In this document: one piece after another, positions 55,361-64,000 of the stretch
Layout: every line of letters starts with the position of its first letter
Position numbering within the stretch: position 1 is the first letter of the stretch
Assembly (NCBI RefSeq): GCF_002741985.1
Contig: NZ_APHW01000002.1
Location: 1-64,000 of the forward strand
Direction: 5' to 3'
Origin: Vibrio rotiferianus CAIM 577 = LMG 21460
GTDB lineage: Bacteria; Pseudomonadota; Gammaproteobacteria; Enterobacterales; Vibrionaceae
Length of the DNA: 64,000 bases
Program-made: the position numbers and the translations under genes
The notes under the pieces: model-generated
Told to the model about the DNA's origin: nothing
The model's database searches: none
Seen by the model: the letters and a program-made list of their open reading frames with translations, nothing else

Positions 55361-58300
55361 ATGTCGAAAAACACTGAGCAAACGTCAGTAGCAGCGAATA
55401 AGAACAAATCTGTAGTGGTCGTGTTAGGCATGCACCGCAGTGGTACCAGTGCGCTTACCAAAGCGCTTGAAGTATTGGGTGTGTCTTTAAGTGAAAACTT
55501 GATGCCAGAAGGGGAGTTCAACCCTAAAGGTCATTGGGAAGATCTGGATGTTGTATCCATTAATGACCGTCTTCTTGCCGAAACAGACTCGATTTGGTCA
55601 AGTCCTACACTGACCGAGATTAACTTTGAGTCCCAGTTGGTGTCCCTTCTACTAGATGAAGCGGTTTCCTTGGTCAGTAACCGTGTTGATGAACATGCGG
55701 TTTGGGGCTTTAAAGATCCTCGTACTTCCCGTTTACTTCCTTTTTGGCAAGAGGTATTCAGCCGTGCAGGCGTGATACCAAAATACGTATATGCACTGCG
55801 TAATCCGCTAGACATTGCACGCTCGCTTGAGCGTCGCGACGGTATCTCGCATAAACACAGCTTTATTTTGTGGTTGATGCATACGTTGCCTAACTTGGCA
55901 TTACTTAAGAATGAGTCTGTTGAGTTTATTACGTTTTCCGATCTACTTTCTAATCCACAACAAGTGATTAGTCGGTTAGAAAAGCAATTGGATATCACTG
56001 AACTGGACCAAGCAAAATGCCAAGAGTTCATTGAGCAGTTTATTGACCCAGCTTTAAGCCATAGCGATGCCAAACTAAGCGAACTGTTTGATGACCATGC
56101 CCACTTTGAGCCGCTTGTGTCTTTATATGGCGATTTAGAAAAGCTTGCAAAACAAGAGTATGATCTTGCTTCTTGGTTGAACGGTGAGACTAGCCAAACG
56201 TTTTTTGATCACTATCAAGCTGCAGTAGTTCAAGCTCAAAATGCGCTGATGGAAGAGTTCAACGTATCTGCATTTGAGTATCGTGCACAATTGTTCCATG
56301 CTAATTTGCGTTCTGAACAACTAGAAGAAGACTCACGTAACAAGCAGGCCGAGCTACAAAACGTGGTTCAAGAACTTCAAGGCGAGGTAGTAAGTAAAGA
56401 TCAGCAGTTAGTTGAGCTAAACCAAAAGCTTATTGAAACCAGCGATGCCTTTGTTGCGCATAAGAAAGCGCTTGAAGAATTACGTCCTGAATTAAAAAAA
56501 GCCCACCAGAGTTTGCATGAGAAAGATGTTGAGATCGCGACACTGAATGAACTTAAATTTGTAGTGCGTGAGAAGGAATCGCAAATAGCGATGCAGCAAA
56601 GCCAAGCTCAAGCACTAGAGCAACGAGTCGCTGAACTGGAACACCGCAATGCAAATTCAGAGCAATGGGCATACTCGCTGCAAGCTGCAGTCGCTGAAAT
56701 GCAAAACTCAACGTCTTGGAAGCTCACTTCGCCTGTACGTGCAATTCGTCCTGTGCTTTCGATGCCAATTAAAGTAGCCAAGCGTGGAGTTGGCTTTGTT
56801 AGGCATCATGGTGGCGTTCAGAATACCTGCCGCAAAGCGTGGGGTGTTTACCAACGTGAAGGGCTGAAAGGTTTGCTTAGCCGTGGTCAATACCAAGCGG
56901 CTCAAGCCGTAGAGCCGACAGGTGAACCACTGATCGATTACGGTCAATGGCTTGAAAAGTATGGCCAGTTGTCTGCCGAGCAAACGCAACAAGTATCCGC
57001 ACGTATTGCTAGCTTAGAAAATAAGCCGAAAATCTCTGTCTTGATGCCTGTATATAATGCACCAGTAAACTACTTGCGTGAAGCGATCGAATCAGTGACC
57101 GCTCAGCTTTACCCTGAGTGGGAACTATGTATCGCCGATGATGCGTCACCAAACCAAGAAGTGCGTGATGTACTGCGTGAGTACGCGCAACAAGACAGCC
57201 GTATTAAAGTGGTGGAGCGTGAGCAAAATGGTCATATCTCTGAGGCAACCAACAGTGCACTTGAAGTCGCAACAGGTGAATACATCGCCTTAATGGATCA
57301 CGATGATAAGCTGCCAAACGATGCACTTTACTGGGTGGCAGAAACAATTCTAGCTAACCCGGAAGCGGCATTGATTTACAGTGATGAAGACAAAATCACT
57401 GCAGATGGTGCCACACGTTATGATCCAAATTTCAAGTCTCAATGGAATCCAGAACTGCTGCTAAACCAAAACTGTATTTCGCATTTAGGCGTTTACAAAA
57501 CTGATTTGGCAAAAGAAATCGGAGGCTTCCGTAAGGGCTTTGAGGGAGCGCAGGATTGGGACTTTGCGCTGCGTTTTACTGAGAAAGTTGAACGCGAGCA
57601 CATCATCCATATTCCACGTATTCTTTATCACTGGCGTGCAATTGAAGGCAGTACAGCGGTTGATGGTGATGAAAAACCTTATGCTTTAATTGCGGGTTTG
57701 AAAGCCGTACAAGAACACTGTGACCGAATGGCGATCAAGGCCGAAGTGGTTGAACACCCAGAGCGTCACTATGCTCGAGTTAAATACGAGATCCCAACAC
57801 CTCAGCCAATGGTAAGTATGATCATTCCAACACGTAATGGTTTGGACGTACTTTCTGTGTGTATCGACTCTATTTTGGAAAAGACGACTTACCAAAGCTA
57901 CGAGATCATCATTGTAGACAATGGCTCAGACTGCCCAGACACCTTAGCGTACTTAGAGAAACTCCAGCAAGAGAACAGCAATGTAGTTGTGCTGCGTGAT
58001 GATAGCCCATTCAACTATTCTGCGTTGAACAACAAAGCAGCAGCGATTGCGAAAGGTGAGATCTTAGCGCTGGTGAACAATGACGTAGAAGTGATCACGC
58101 CTGATTGGCTAACGGAAATGGTTGGTCATGTTATCCAACCACAAAACGGAGCGGTTGGCGCTCGTCTTTGGTACCCAGATGATACGTTACAACATGGTGG
58201 TGTGATTATGGTGGGGGGCGTTGCTGGCCATGCACATAAACACTTGCCGAAAGGTTTGCCTGGATATGGCTGTCGTGCGATTGTTTCGCAAAACTACTCT

Positions 58301-58642
58301 GCAGTAACGGCAGCCTGTCTACTGGTTCGTAAAGAGGTGTTTGAACAAGTCGGTGGTTTGAATGAGAAAGATCTGACCGTGGCATTTAATGACATCGATT
58401 TCTGCTTGAAAGTACAAGAAGCGGGTTATTTCAATGTGTGGACACCATATGCAGAGCTGTACCACTACGAATCGAAAACTCGTGGCTTTGAAGATACGCC
58501 AGAGAAACAAGCGCGTTTTGCCAAGGAAGTGCAGTACATGCGTGGCCGTTGGGCGAATGTCTTGGATGCAGATCCATGCTACAACCCGAACTTAACTATG
58601 GCTCGTGAAGATTTTTCACTGGCGTTTGAGCGCCGAGTTTAG
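55361..58642 (+). CDS. Sulfotransferase, coiled coil and two GT2 domains in one protein
   Basis: The 1093-residue protein has, in order, a sulfotransferase domain (residues about 18-250; VVVLGMHRSGTSAL with G23-L32 as the PAPS loop, and YALRNPLDIARSLERR near 145), a heptad-rich coiled coil (about 300-445), the STSWKLTSPVRAI bridge seen in large O-antigen enzymes, a first GT2 domain (about 557-790; ISVLMPVYNAP, DDASPNQE, MDHDDK near 645) and a second GT2 domain (about 818-1060; VSMIIPTRNG, DNGSDCP, VNNDVEV near 905, FNDIDFCLKV). The combination of a chain-modifying enzyme, a coiled coil and glycosyltransferases recalls WbdD-type terminators whose coiled coil acts as a ruler. It follows the first sulfotransferase by 15 bases and ends at a terminator. 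Confidence 0.85.
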   Translation: MSKNTEQTSVAANKNKSVVVVLGMHRSGTSALTKALEVLGVSLSENLMPEGEFNPKGHWEDLDVVSINDRLLAETDSIWSSPTLTEINFESQLVSLLLDEAVSLVSNRVDEHAVWGFKDPRTSRLLPFWQEVFSRAGVIPKYVYALRNPLDIARSLERRDGISHKHSFILWLMHTLPNLALLKNESVEFITFSDLLSNPQQVISRLEKQLDITELDQAKCQEFIEQFIDPALSHSDAKLSELFDDHAHFEPLVSLYGDLEKLAKQEYDLASWLNGETSQTFFDHYQAAVVQAQNALMEEFNVSAFEYRAQLFHANLRSEQLEEDSRNKQAELQNVVQELQGEVVSKDQQLVELNQKLIETSDAFVAHKKALEELRPELKKAHQSLHEKDVEIATLNELKFVVREKESQIAMQQSQAQALEQRVAELEHRNANSEQWAYSLQAAVAEMQNSTSWKLTSPVRAIRPVLSMPIKVAKRGVGFVRHHGGVQNTCRKAWGVYQREGLKGLLSRGQYQAAQAVEPTGEPLIDYGQWLEKYGQLSAEQTQQVSARIASLENKPKISVLMPVYNAPVNYLREAIESVTAQLYPEWELCIADDASPNQEVRDVLREYAQQDSRIKVVEREQNGHISEATNSALEVATGEYIALMDHDDKLPNDALYWVAETILANPEAALIYSDEDKITADGATRYDPNFKSQWNPELLLNQNCISHLGVYKTDLAKEIGGFRKGFEGAQDWDFALRFTEKVEREHIIHIPRILYHWRAIEGSTAVDGDEKPYALIAGLKAVQEHCDRMAIKAEVVEHPERHYARVKYEIPTPQPMVSMIIPTRNGLDVLSVCIDSILEKTTYQSYEIIIVDNGSDCPDTLAYLEKLQQENSNVVVLRDDSPFNYSALNNKAAAIAKGEILALVNNDVEVITPDWLTEMVGHVIQPQNGAVGARLWYPDDTLQHGGVIMVGGVAGHAHKHLPKGLPGYGCRAIVSQNYSAVTAACLLVRKEVFEQVGGLNEKDLTVAFNDIDFCLKVQEAGYFNVWTPYAELYHYESKTRGFEDTPEKQARFAKEVQYMRGRWANVLDADPCYNPNLTMAREDFSLAFERRV

Positions 58643-58666
58643 ATTTACACCATAACGGAAAATAGC

Positions 58667-58694
58667 AAAAGCACTGCATTGGCAGTGCTTTTTT
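58667..58694. terminator. Bidirectional terminator
   Basis: The stem GCACTGC/GCAGTGC with an ATTG loop, flanked by A4 and T6, lies between convergent genes. Confidence 0.9.
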
Positions 58695-58748
58695 ATTGCT
58701 TAGAAGTTGCGTTAAACACGGTTTACTACTGAAATGGATGTACAGCAG

Positions 58749-60062
58749 CTATTCTATAACCCGGTACTGTTGGGTCCTAAGCAGAGTGGCGAATGCATGT
58801 TTGGCGTCATCTTCACCATGGATTAGGTGGATTTCTTCAGGAGGGGGCTCAATACCTTTAATAAAGCGCATTAGGTCATCTTGTCCTGCATGAGCCGAGT
58901 ATCCCGACATAGTGTGCACTTGTGCATTGATTTCAATTTTTTCGCCATCGATATCCACTTCGATTGCGCCTGATTGTATTTCCCGTCCCAAGGTGTTTTT
59001 TGCTTGATAGCCAGCAAAAATGACGTCGTTGCGCTCATCAGGAAGTAGGGCTTTCAGGTAGTTGACGATTCTGCCACCCTCACACATCCCTGAAGCGGCA
59101 ACCACAATAGCAGGCTCTGCAGAGACTTTAAGCCGATTTACCAGTTGGGAGTGCTGTTTGTGATCAGAGACGGTAATGCACTGGTCAAAGGCAAGCGGGT
59201 GGCGGTGAGCATCTAGCCGAGTTTTGGCTTCTTTGCCCCATAGCTTTTTAAATTGGCGATACGTTTTGGTGACTTTTTCTGCCAGTGGCGAATCAAGAAT
59301 GATAGGAATGTTGGCATCAATATTATGCTGATGGATAAGCTGTTCAATATCGAACAACAACTCTTGGGTTCGGCCGACGCTAAAAGCCGGAATGAGGATG
59401 GTTCCACCATCTGTCAGAGCATGGTTGATAATTCCTGCTAGTCGCATTGCACGTTGCTCTGCGGGATCGTGGTTCTTGTCACCATAAGTGGTTTCGATAT
59501 ATAGGTAGTCAGCTCTAGTTGGTGATTTTGGGTCGGGTAATAGTGGTGTGTCATATTGGCCTAAGTCGCCAGAGAAAACCACAATCTTATTATCAGGAAG
59601 CTTCACTTCTAAATATGCAGAGCCAAGAATATGTCCTGCTGGTTGAAACCTTAAATAGGTTTTTGCCCCTAGACGATACCATTGTTTGAAAGGAATTGGA
59701 CGAATGAGTCGCTTGATAAAACTCAGAACTTTATCTCGCTGCAACGCACTAAGGCCAAGCTGCAACTTTAAACCATCTTCAAGCATGAGAGGGATCAACT
59801 TGCTGGTCGCAGGAGTGCAATAGATAGGCTTGTTAAATCCAGACGCAATTAGCCAAGGTAATCGACCTATGTGATCGATATGGGCGTGAGTGATTGCAAT
59901 GCCGATCAGGTGCTTGGACGGAAATCGAACCACTTGCTCTGATTGAGTTGCCTCCCCGCCTTGCAGTAAGCCGCAATCAACAAGCAGGTGACCAATATCA
60001 AGGGGTATTTCGTGGCATGAGCCAGTCACGGTGTCTTTCCCGCCATGATGAATCACTTCCAT
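58749..60062 (-). CDS. rjg: Metallo-beta-lactamase/beta-CASP exonuclease-like protein (Rjg)
   Basis: A 437-residue MBL-fold RNA-processing enzyme homologue (CPSF/YSH1-like). The zinc motif is THAHIDHIGRLP (H59, H61, D63, H64), with PAGHILGSAY, FSGDLGQYD, the beta-CASP IPAFSVGRTQELL and VVAASGMCEGGRI, and a final SAHAGQDDL histidine. In Vibrio the gene for this putative mRNA 3'-end-processing factor marks the right boundary of the O-antigen region, exactly as here. Its cellular role is not settled. Confidence 0.9.
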   Translation of the reverse strand: MEVIHHGGKDTVTGSCHEIPLDIGHLLVDCGLLQGGEATQSEQVVRFPSKHLIGIAITHAHIDHIGRLPWLIASGFNKPIYCTPATSKLIPLMLEDGLKLQLGLSALQRDKVLSFIKRLIRPIPFKQWYRLGAKTYLRFQPAGHILGSAYLEVKLPDNKIVVFSGDLGQYDTPLLPDPKSPTRADYLYIETTYGDKNHDPAEQRAMRLAGIINHALTDGGTILIPAFSVGRTQELLFDIEQLIHQHNIDANIPIILDSPLAEKVTKTYRQFKKLWGKEAKTRLDAHRHPLAFDQCITVSDHKQHSQLVNRLKVSAEPAIVVAASGMCEGGRIVNYLKALLPDERNDVIFAGYQAKNTLGREIQSGAIEVDIDGEKIEINAQVHTMSGYSAHAGQDDLMRFIKGIEPPPEEIHLIHGEDDAKHAFATLLRTQQYRVIE

Positions 60063-60374
60063 TTTTATCGCCCTCGTCTTTTCAAATCTTCCAAGTCAAT
60101 TCTTGACCTTGTCAGCTCTGAAGGAAATTCTATCAGTCCCACATGGGTAAATTGTTCAAATAGCTCATATTGCGCGACTGATCTCAAACAAAGTCATACT
60201 TAACATGGTTTTTAATATCGATTTAAGCGCACTAACATTTCAGTTAAAATAGGAAAGATTTTTTAAATAGTCAGTTCACCTTCCATCGTTCTGCCGCGAT
60301 TTAGGAGCCAGACCTAAGGCGGTAGCGTATTTGAGAGAACATAACCATAACCTATAAAGTGGTGTGAATTAATA
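60063..60374 (+). promoter_or_regulatory. Divergent rjg/cysD regulatory region
   Basis: About 310 bases. The right part carries the ops/JUMPstart-like element listed separately; the left part is AT-rich and must hold the rjg promoter. I could not choose promoter boxes with confidence. Confidence 0.45.
60289..60329 (+). promoter_or_regulatory. JUMPstart-like region with an ops element (RfaH site)
   Basis: GGCGGTAGCGT at 60318-60328 matches the first 11 bases of the E. coli ops element (GGCGGTAGCGTG); only the twelfth base differs. It is preceded by a GAGCCAGACCTAAG stretch resembling the rest of a JUMPstart and lies 46 bases before cysD on the coding strand. RfaH loaded here would let polymerase read a long downstream operon. 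Confidence 0.75.
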
Positions 60375-61286
60375 ATGATTGATACAAAACAAATGACGCA
60401 TTTAAAGCAGCTAGAAGCGGAATCGATTCACATCATGCGTGAGGTGGCTGCTGAGTTTGATAATCCCGTGATGCTTTACTCTGTCGGTAAAGACTCTTCG
60501 GTTATGCTGCATTTAGCCAAAAAAGCCTTCGCGCCTGGCATTCCACCCTTTCCGTTGATGCATGTAGATACTACGTGGAAGTTCAAAGAGATGATTGAAT
60601 TTCGTGACTATATGGCGAACAAATTGGGCATGAAGTTGCTCGTTCATCAAAACCCTGAAGGTTTGAAAATGAACATCAACCCATTTGTGCATGGTAGCTC
60701 ATTGCATACAGATATAATGAAAACCCAGGGGTTAAAACAGGCGTTGGATAAACATGGCTTTGATGCTGCTTTTGGTGGTGCGCGTCGTGATGAAGAGAAA
60801 TCTCGCGCTAAAGAGCGAGTCTATTCCTTCCGAGATGAAAACCATCGATGGGATCCGAAGAATCAGCGCCCGGAACTATGGAATATTTATAATGGTCGTA
60901 TTCATCAAGGGGAGAGCATTCGAGTTTTCCCTTTATCTAACTGGACAGAGCTAGATATCTGGCAGTATATCTATCTAGAAAATATCGAAATTCCTAGCTT
61001 GTATTTGGCCAAACCACGCCCAGTTGTCGAGCGTGATGGTATGTTGATCATGGTGGATGATGATCGGATGGAGCTAAAAGAAGGTGAGAAGGTAGAGAAG
61101 AAGATGGTGCGCTTTCGAACCTTAGGTTGCTATCCATTAACTGGCGCTGTGGAATCTCAAGCCACGACACTGCCAGAAATCATCCAGGAAATGTTGCTTA
61201 CGACGACTTCTGAGCGACAAGGGCGCGCTATTGATCATGACAGCTCCGGCTCGATGGAGAAGAAAAAGCGTGAAGGCTACTTTTAA
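60375..61286 (+). CDS. cysD: Sulfate adenylyltransferase subunit 2
   Basis: CysD, with CysN, makes adenylylsulfate (APS) from ATP and sulfate. The 303-residue PP-loop ATPase has [16 protein letters not shown], the [14 protein letters not shown] segment, [16 protein letters not shown] and [15 protein letters not shown], all CysD signatures. It opens an operon in which an SLC13 permease follows, then cysC and cysN. Because an ops-like site lies in its leader, this copy may serve surface-polysaccharide sulfation rather than cysteine synthesis. Confidence 0.95.
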   Translation: MIDTKQMTHLKQLEAESIHIMREVAAEFDNPVMLYSVGKDSSVMLHLAKKAFAPGIPPFPLMHVDTTWKFKEMIEFRDYMANKLGMKLLVHQNPEGLKMNINPFVHGSSLHTDIMKTQGLKQALDKHGFDAAFGGARRDEEKSRAKERVYSFRDENHRWDPKNQRPELWNIYNGRIHQGESIRVFPLSNWTELDIWQYIYLENIEIPSLYLAKPRPVVERDGMLIMVDDDRMELKEGEKVEKKMVRFRTLGCYPLTGAVESQATTLPEIIQEMLLTTTSERQGRAIDHDSSGSMEKKKREGYF

Positions 61287-61313
61287 TCATCCGCACATAT
61301 AGCCGTTACCCAG

Positions 61314-63029
61314 ATGCTTTTCACTGCGACCGTCATTCTCGTCTTGCTTATTTTTTTAGCAACGACAAAAATCAGACCAGCCATGCTATTTATGATGGCT
61401 GTGCTGTGCCTGTATACCTATGGAGAGCTTTCTCTAGAAGAAGTCACTTCGAACATCACTAACCATTCCGTCCTGACGCTTATCTGTTTGATGTTAGCAT
61501 CTTTAGCCTTGGAGAAGAGTCAGCTTTTGCCGTGGGTTTCGACAAAGATTTTCCGCCCTAGCTATACTCAAACCATTTCTTTGCTTGGTATCAGTACTGC
61601 GCTAAGTTCTGCGTTGTTAAATAACACTGCCGTTGTCGCGACTTTGATGGGGGCGGTGAAACGCAATCAGGATCATCCCGCTCAGAAGTTGTTGTTGCCG
61701 CTTTCCTACTTTGCCATTTTGGGTGGTACGTTAACTTTGATCGGTACCTCGACAAACCTTGTGGTGAATGCGTTACTTATTGATGCAGAGCTACCAAGCC
61801 TACACTTTCTTTCATTCTTCCCTGTCGGGATTGCTCTGGTTCTTGTTGTTGGTAGCGTAGTGATATGGACGACTAAGTCATTAACGGCAAAGGATAGAGC
61901 TCAACAAGATAAGCTGGATTACTTCATTGATGCAGAAGTCGTAGTCGGGAGTAAATTGATTGGTAAGTCAGTACAGCAAAACCGGCTACGCGCGCTCGAT
62001 GGTTTATTCTTGGTTGAGGTTGTTCGACAAGGCCAACTTATCTCACCCGTTACGCCAGAAACGTTAATCCTTGCACAGGACAAGTTAATCTTTGCTGGTG
62101 ATGTGAAGCAGATTAAACAGTTGCAGCTCTTTGATGGCTTAAGGCTATTTTCTGATGATATTCAGTTATTAGAATCCAACTTAACTGAAGTGATCGTTAG
62201 CCCAGAATCGGTGTTGGTGAGTAAGACACTAAAAGAAACAGAATTTCGTTCACGCTTTGATGCTGCTGTGGTGGCGATTTCCCGTGATGGTGAGCGATTG
62301 TCAGGTAAACTCGGTGAACAAGTGCTCCGTGCTGGGGATAAGCTGGTTCTGGCAGTGGGTACGGATTTCGATAAAAGGCAAAACTTGTCGCGTAACTTTT
62401 TCTTCTTATCAGGGAAGACGGTGGAGCAACCGTTAACGGGGTGGCAAAACGCGCTGGTGATTTTGGGCTTTCTAGCCGCGATTGTTGTTTCTGTTGTCTC
62501 TTCGATAACGTTACTTGAGGCTATGGTTGGGTATTTGATTGCACTGATTATCGGTAATGCATTAGATAGCTCCACTATCAGAAGGCGCTTCCCTTTTGAG
62601 TTGTGGTTAATCTTGGTTTCAGCGCTATGCCTAGCACAGGCATTTACTAATTCAGGCTTGGCTGAGTGGATATCAACGAATTTATTTCAGATGCTTAATG
62701 GGTATTCGGCCTATACCGCATTAATCGTTGTTTTTATTACGACTTTGTTGTTGACCGAGATCATCACTAACACAGCCGCCGCAGCGATCGTACTGCCTGT
62801 AGGAATCGCTTTAGCAAAAGCGTATGGGGTGGATTCTAGCCCTTTTATTATGGCAGTAGCATACGCCGCAAGCGCTTCGTTTTTAACGCCTTATGGATAC
62901 CAAACTAATCTGATGGTAATGAATGCAGGGGGCTATCAGGTAAAAGACTTTATCCGAGTCGGTTGGAGGGTGTCATTGGCGTATACTTCGGTTGCGTTAG
63001 TCACAATTCCCCTTGTTTTCCCGTTTTAA
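61314..63029 (+). CDS. SLC13/DASS-type permease with two TrkA-C domains, probable sulfate transporter
   Basis: The 571-residue polytopic protein has an SLC13-type N-terminal half (NNTAVVATLMGAV; GGTLTLIGTSTNLVVN), two RCK_C/TrkA_C domains in the middle (about 200-275 and 290-365), and a C-terminal half with TEIITNTAAAAIVLP and a final SFLTPYGYQTNLMV. The two SNT-type motifs form the sodium and anion sites. Similar permeases occur in cysDNC operons of Vibrio and are thought to bring in sulfate. It is 27 bases after cysD. Confidence 0.85.
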   Translation: MLFTATVILVLLIFLATTKIRPAMLFMMAVLCLYTYGELSLEEVTSNITNHSVLTLICLMLASLALEKSQLLPWVSTKIFRPSYTQTISLLGISTALSSALLNNTAVVATLMGAVKRNQDHPAQKLLLPLSYFAILGGTLTLIGTSTNLVVNALLIDAELPSLHFLSFFPVGIALVLVVGSVVIWTTKSLTAKDRAQQDKLDYFIDAEVVVGSKLIGKSVQQNRLRALDGLFLVEVVRQGQLISPVTPETLILAQDKLIFAGDVKQIKQLQLFDGLRLFSDDIQLLESNLTEVIVSPESVLVSKTLKETEFRSRFDAAVVAISRDGERLSGKLGEQVLRAGDKLVLAVGTDFDKRQNLSRNFFFLSGKTVEQPLTGWQNALVILGFLAAIVVSVVSSITLLEAMVGYLIALIIGNALDSSTIRRRFPFELWLILVSALCLAQAFTNSGLAEWISTNLFQMLNGYSAYTALIVVFITTLLLTEIITNTAAAAIVLPVGIALAKAYGVDSSPFIMAVAYAASASFLTPYGYQTNLMVMNAGGYQVKDFIRVGWRVSLAYTSVALVTIPLVFPF

Positions 63030-63047
63030 CTGTCAAATTTAAGTGAA

Positions 63048-63671
63048 ATGAAAACATACGAAAGAAAACAGAATGAATCCGTTAGTGATGACCTAGTTTG
63101 GCATCATACTAATGTCACTCATCAAGAGCGGGTGAAACAAAAAAAACAACGTCCCGTCGTACTGTGGTTTACTGGACTAAGTGGTTCCGGAAAGTCGACA
63201 ATCGCCAATGCGCTAGAAAGAAGATTGCTAGAGCTGAATAAGCATAGCTATTTGCTCGATGGCGACAATGTTCGCCATGGACTCAATCAGGATTTAGGCT
63301 TCAGTGATGTTGATAGGGTAGAGAATATCCGCAGGGTTGCAGAGGTTGCTCACTTGTTTGTTGATGCTGGAATGATCGTACTTACAGCTTTTATCTCTCC
63401 ATTTCGTAGCGATAGACAACTAGCAAGAGACAAAATTGGGTCAGAGGCATTTATAGAGGTGTTTTTAGATATCCCACTAGCAGTGTGCGAAGACCGTGAT
63501 CCTAAGGGACTTTATAAAAAAGCGCGAGCTGGACAAATTAAGAGTTTCACTGGCATTGACTCTGATTATGAAGCGCCAATAGAACCAGAGATAACTTTAA
63601 ACGCTAATATGTCCATTGAAGATGCTGTGGACACTATCATTGCTACCCTCACCGAAAAAGATTTTATTTAG
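63048..63671 (+). CDS. cysC: Adenylylsulfate kinase
   Basis: CysC phosphorylates APS to PAPS, the donor of both sulfotransferases at 54.6-58.6 kb. The 207-residue protein has the P-loop GLSGSGKST (43-51), [18 protein letters not shown], the [11 protein letters not shown] segment, FISPFRSDR and the [14 protein letters not shown] motif. It sits between the permease and cysN, where many Vibrio have cysN before the permease and cysC last. Confidence 0.95.
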   Translation: MKTYERKQNESVSDDLVWHHTNVTHQERVKQKKQRPVVLWFTGLSGSGKSTIANALERRLLELNKHSYLLDGDNVRHGLNQDLGFSDVDRVENIRRVAEVAHLFVDAGMIVLTAFISPFRSDRQLARDKIGSEAFIEVFLDIPLAVCEDRDPKGLYKKARAGQIKSFTGIDSDYEAPIEPEITLNANMSIEDAVDTIIATLTEKDFI

Positions 63672-63682
63672 GAATATTACTT

Positions 63683-64000
63683 ATGTCCCACAGTTCTGAC
63701 TTGATTGCAAAAGACATTGAAGCCTACTTAAAAGTGCATGAGAACAAAGATCTTCTCCGCTTTTTAACTTGTGGCAATGTTGATGACGGTAAATCAACGT
63801 TAATTGGGCGTCTGCTTTATGATTCAAAGTTGATCTATGAAGATCAAATGGCGGCAATTGAGAAAGATTCGCAAAAGTTTAATACTACAAATGAAGCGTT
63901 TGATTTAGCTCTACTTGTTGATGGGTTGCAGTCTGAACGTGAGCAAGGTATTACGATTGATGTAGCTTATCGATACTTTTCTACTGATAAGCGTAAGTTC
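63683..64000 (+). CDS. cysN: Sulfate adenylyltransferase subunit 1, 3' truncated by the window edge
   Basis: The frame from ATG 63683 stays open to the last base (106 codons). It has the GTPase P-loop [11 protein letters not shown] (G31 to T39), the [12 protein letters not shown] segment and the switch region [20 protein letters not shown], diagnostic for CysN. It would activate CysD by GTP hydrolysis. An AGGAATATT lies upstream of the start, 11 bases after cysC. Confidence 0.95.
   Translation, partial: MSHSSDLIAKDIEAYLKVHENKDLLRFLTCGNVDDGKSTLIGRLLYDSKLIYEDQMAAIEKDSQKFNTTNEAFDLALLVDGLQSEREQGITIDVAYRYFSTDKRKF

Noticed and set aside
58205..58220. G6 run in the large sulfotransferase/GT2 gene
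   Set aside because: It is in frame and only six bases long, too short to count as a likely switch.

Overview
The window looks like a Vibrio-type marine gammaproteobacterial chromosome. Its genes fall in the order coaD ... waaA/waaF/lpxM ... hldD ... O-antigen genes ... rjg, which is the layout known for the LPS core-oligosaccharide and O-antigen region of Vibrio cholerae and relatives. Nearly everything encoded here builds, modifies, exports or decorates the cell surface. I saw no tRNA, rRNA, CRISPR array, transposase or phage gene.

Region by region: (1) 1-9.1 kb, inner-core and membrane genes: a partial LtaS-like phosphotransferase, coaD, family-9 and WaaE-like glycosyltransferases, dgkA, kdkA, a LapC/YejM-like sulfatase-fold membrane protein and the ligase waaL. 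(2) 9.2-20.3 kb, sugar nucleotides: wecD/wecE (dTDP-Fuc4NAc type), then a tight operon for a pseudaminic-acid-like nonulosonate (pseB, C, F, G, a PseH-FkbH fusion, a VOC-ACP fusion, pseI). pseG and pseI are each frameshifted in a run of eight G. (3) 20.4-27.7 kb, minus strand: an AT-rich pair (GT52-like transferase, hexapeptide acyltransferase), waaA, waaF, lpxM-like, hldD and wecA. (4) 28-31.5 kb: a Gtr-like glycosylation module (SMR-type flippase, polyprenyl-phosphate glycosyltransferase, large membrane protein). (5) 31.7-39 kb: two family-2 glycosyltransferases, a large lipoprotein and rmlBDAC for dTDP-L-rhamnose. (6) 39.3-58.6 kb: wzm, a complete but rearranged type II secretion set (gspE-F-G-H-I-J-K-L-M-C-D), an isolated 643-residue secreted protein with extreme codon bias, wzt, and two sulfotransferase genes, the second fused to a coiled coil and two glycosyltransferase domains. 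(7) 58.7-64 kb: rjg (minus), then an ops/JUMPstart-like element followed by cysD, an SLC13 permease, cysC and cysN (runs off the window).

How it may fit together (inference): WecA starts an O-chain that is extended with rhamnose and other sugars, exported by Wzm/Wzt and ligated by WaaL. No Wzx/Wzy pair is seen. The 643-residue protein has a signal peptide, no cysteine in its mature part, EF-hand-like loops and a long structured leader, so it is a candidate S-layer protein with its own type II secretion system, anchored on the O-antigen. Aeromonas offers a precedent, with an S-layer gene followed by an O-antigen ABC ATPase gene and a dedicated secretin. The sulfotransferases and the sulfate-activation operon suggest the O-chain is sulfated, perhaps as a terminal cap read by the Wzt C-terminal domain.

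A second theme is homopolymer tracts. G8 runs interrupt three ORFs (1220, 16204, 19501), a G8 lies in frame in gspM, and a C8 run sits at the probable transcription start of wzt. They could be phase-variation switches or sequencing errors; only read-level data can decide.
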